Positions 6,082 to 6,171 of a stretch of 6,171 bases of DNA are shown piece by piece. A model generated the notes under the pieces. That model was not told where the DNA came from. It searched no databases and saw nothing but the letters and a program-made list of their open reading frames with translations. Numbering within the stretch: the stretch's first letter is position 1; each line of letters starts with the position of its first letter. Made by a program: the position numbers and the translations under genes. The DNA lies in NCBI GenBank assembly GCA_030024065.1, contig JASEIE010000231.1, positions 1 to 6,171 on the forward strand, given 5' to 3'. This DNA comes from Thermodesulfobacteriota bacterium. GTDB lineage: Bacteria > Desulfobacterota > BSN033 > UBA1163.

Positions 6082-6102
6082 CAATCTGCAATCTACAATG
6101 CG
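6082..6102. repeat. GATTGCA-type heptamer repeat upstream of the CNBD gene
   Basis: The plus-strand 12-mer CAATCTGCAATC (6082-6093) is identical to 3049-3060 inside the petB/petD spacer. It is followed by TACAATGCG, a degenerate copy of the same heptamer. It begins directly after the stop of the upstream gene (minus-strand reading), as the other copy does. No palindrome accompanies it here. Confidence 0.5.
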
Positions 6103-6103
6103 T

Positions 6104-6171
6104 TTAGGGCATTCCCCTATTCAGGTATTCCATCAGGTCCACCATCTCCTGGCCATCGATTTTCTGCCAGG
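6104..6171 (-). CDS. C-terminal end of a probable class I cytochrome c (5' part outside window)
   Basis: The minus-strand frame enters from the right edge and ends at TAA (6104-6106), giving 21 whole codons that begin WQKIDGQEM and end in EYLNRGMP. The pattern matches the C-terminal helix of class I cytochromes c, where the last helix typically reads like E-M-x-D-L-x-x-Y-L. The heme motif would lie outside the window, so the assignment rests on this helix and on the cytochrome-rich context. It is 65 bases upstream of the CNBD gene, on the same strand, and is probably part of the same operon. Confidence 0.55.
   Translation of the reverse strand, partial: WQKIDGQEMVDLMEYLNRGMP

Overview
This window reads as one minus-strand respiratory operon, running from right to left, followed by a second transcription unit that leaves the left edge. 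The gene content suggests an anaerobic or microaerobic, quinone-respiring Gram-negative bacterium rich in c-type cytochromes. The genes present are a split cytochrome b of b6 type, a Rieske protein with a twin-arginine signal, several multiheme c cytochromes, and a GltD-like FAD/Fe-S oxidoreductase. The Desulfobacterota (old Deltaproteobacteria) or a neighbouring phylum fits best, but this is inference from gene content; no taxonomic marker is present.

Layout from upstream (right) to downstream (left). (1) The last 21 codons of a gene whose C-terminus looks like a class I cytochrome c (6104-6171). (2) A small cyclic-nucleotide-binding-fold protein (5565-6038). (3) A 592-residue GltD/NfnB-like NAD(P)H oxidoreductase with an Fe-S C-terminus (3790-5568). 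(4) A cytochrome b6-like subunit (3074-3793). (5) A subunit IV-like cytochrome b C-terminal half (2426-2971). (6) A Rieske Fe-S protein (1870-2364). (7) A membrane-anchored five-heme cytochrome c (1039-1860). Genes 2/3 and 3/4 overlap by ATGA, which implies translational coupling. A hairpin with T-tracts (941-982) closes the operon. A perfect TATAAT and a strong ribosome binding site then precede an exported multiheme cytochrome (1-864), cut by the window edge after four heme motifs.

How the parts may work together: cytochrome b6, subunit IV, Rieske protein and pentaheme cytochrome make a complete quinol:cytochrome c oxidoreductase. The pentaheme protein would replace cytochrome f/c1, and the exported multiheme cytochrome may be a downstream carrier. 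The cytochrome b has the 14-residue spacing of the second heme-ligand pair and the CLGG cysteine that in cytochrome b6 carries the extra heme c_i (c_n) on the cytoplasmic side. The translationally coupled cytoplasmic flavoprotein suggests that NAD(P)H or ferredoxin electrons may be exchanged with the complex on that face. This is the most interesting hypothesis in the window.

The two junctions petB-like/petD-like and petD-like/Rieske, and the spacer upstream of the CNBD gene, carry REP-like palindromes or GATTGCA-type heptamer repeats. I saw no tRNA, rRNA, CRISPR array, insertion sequence or phage gene.
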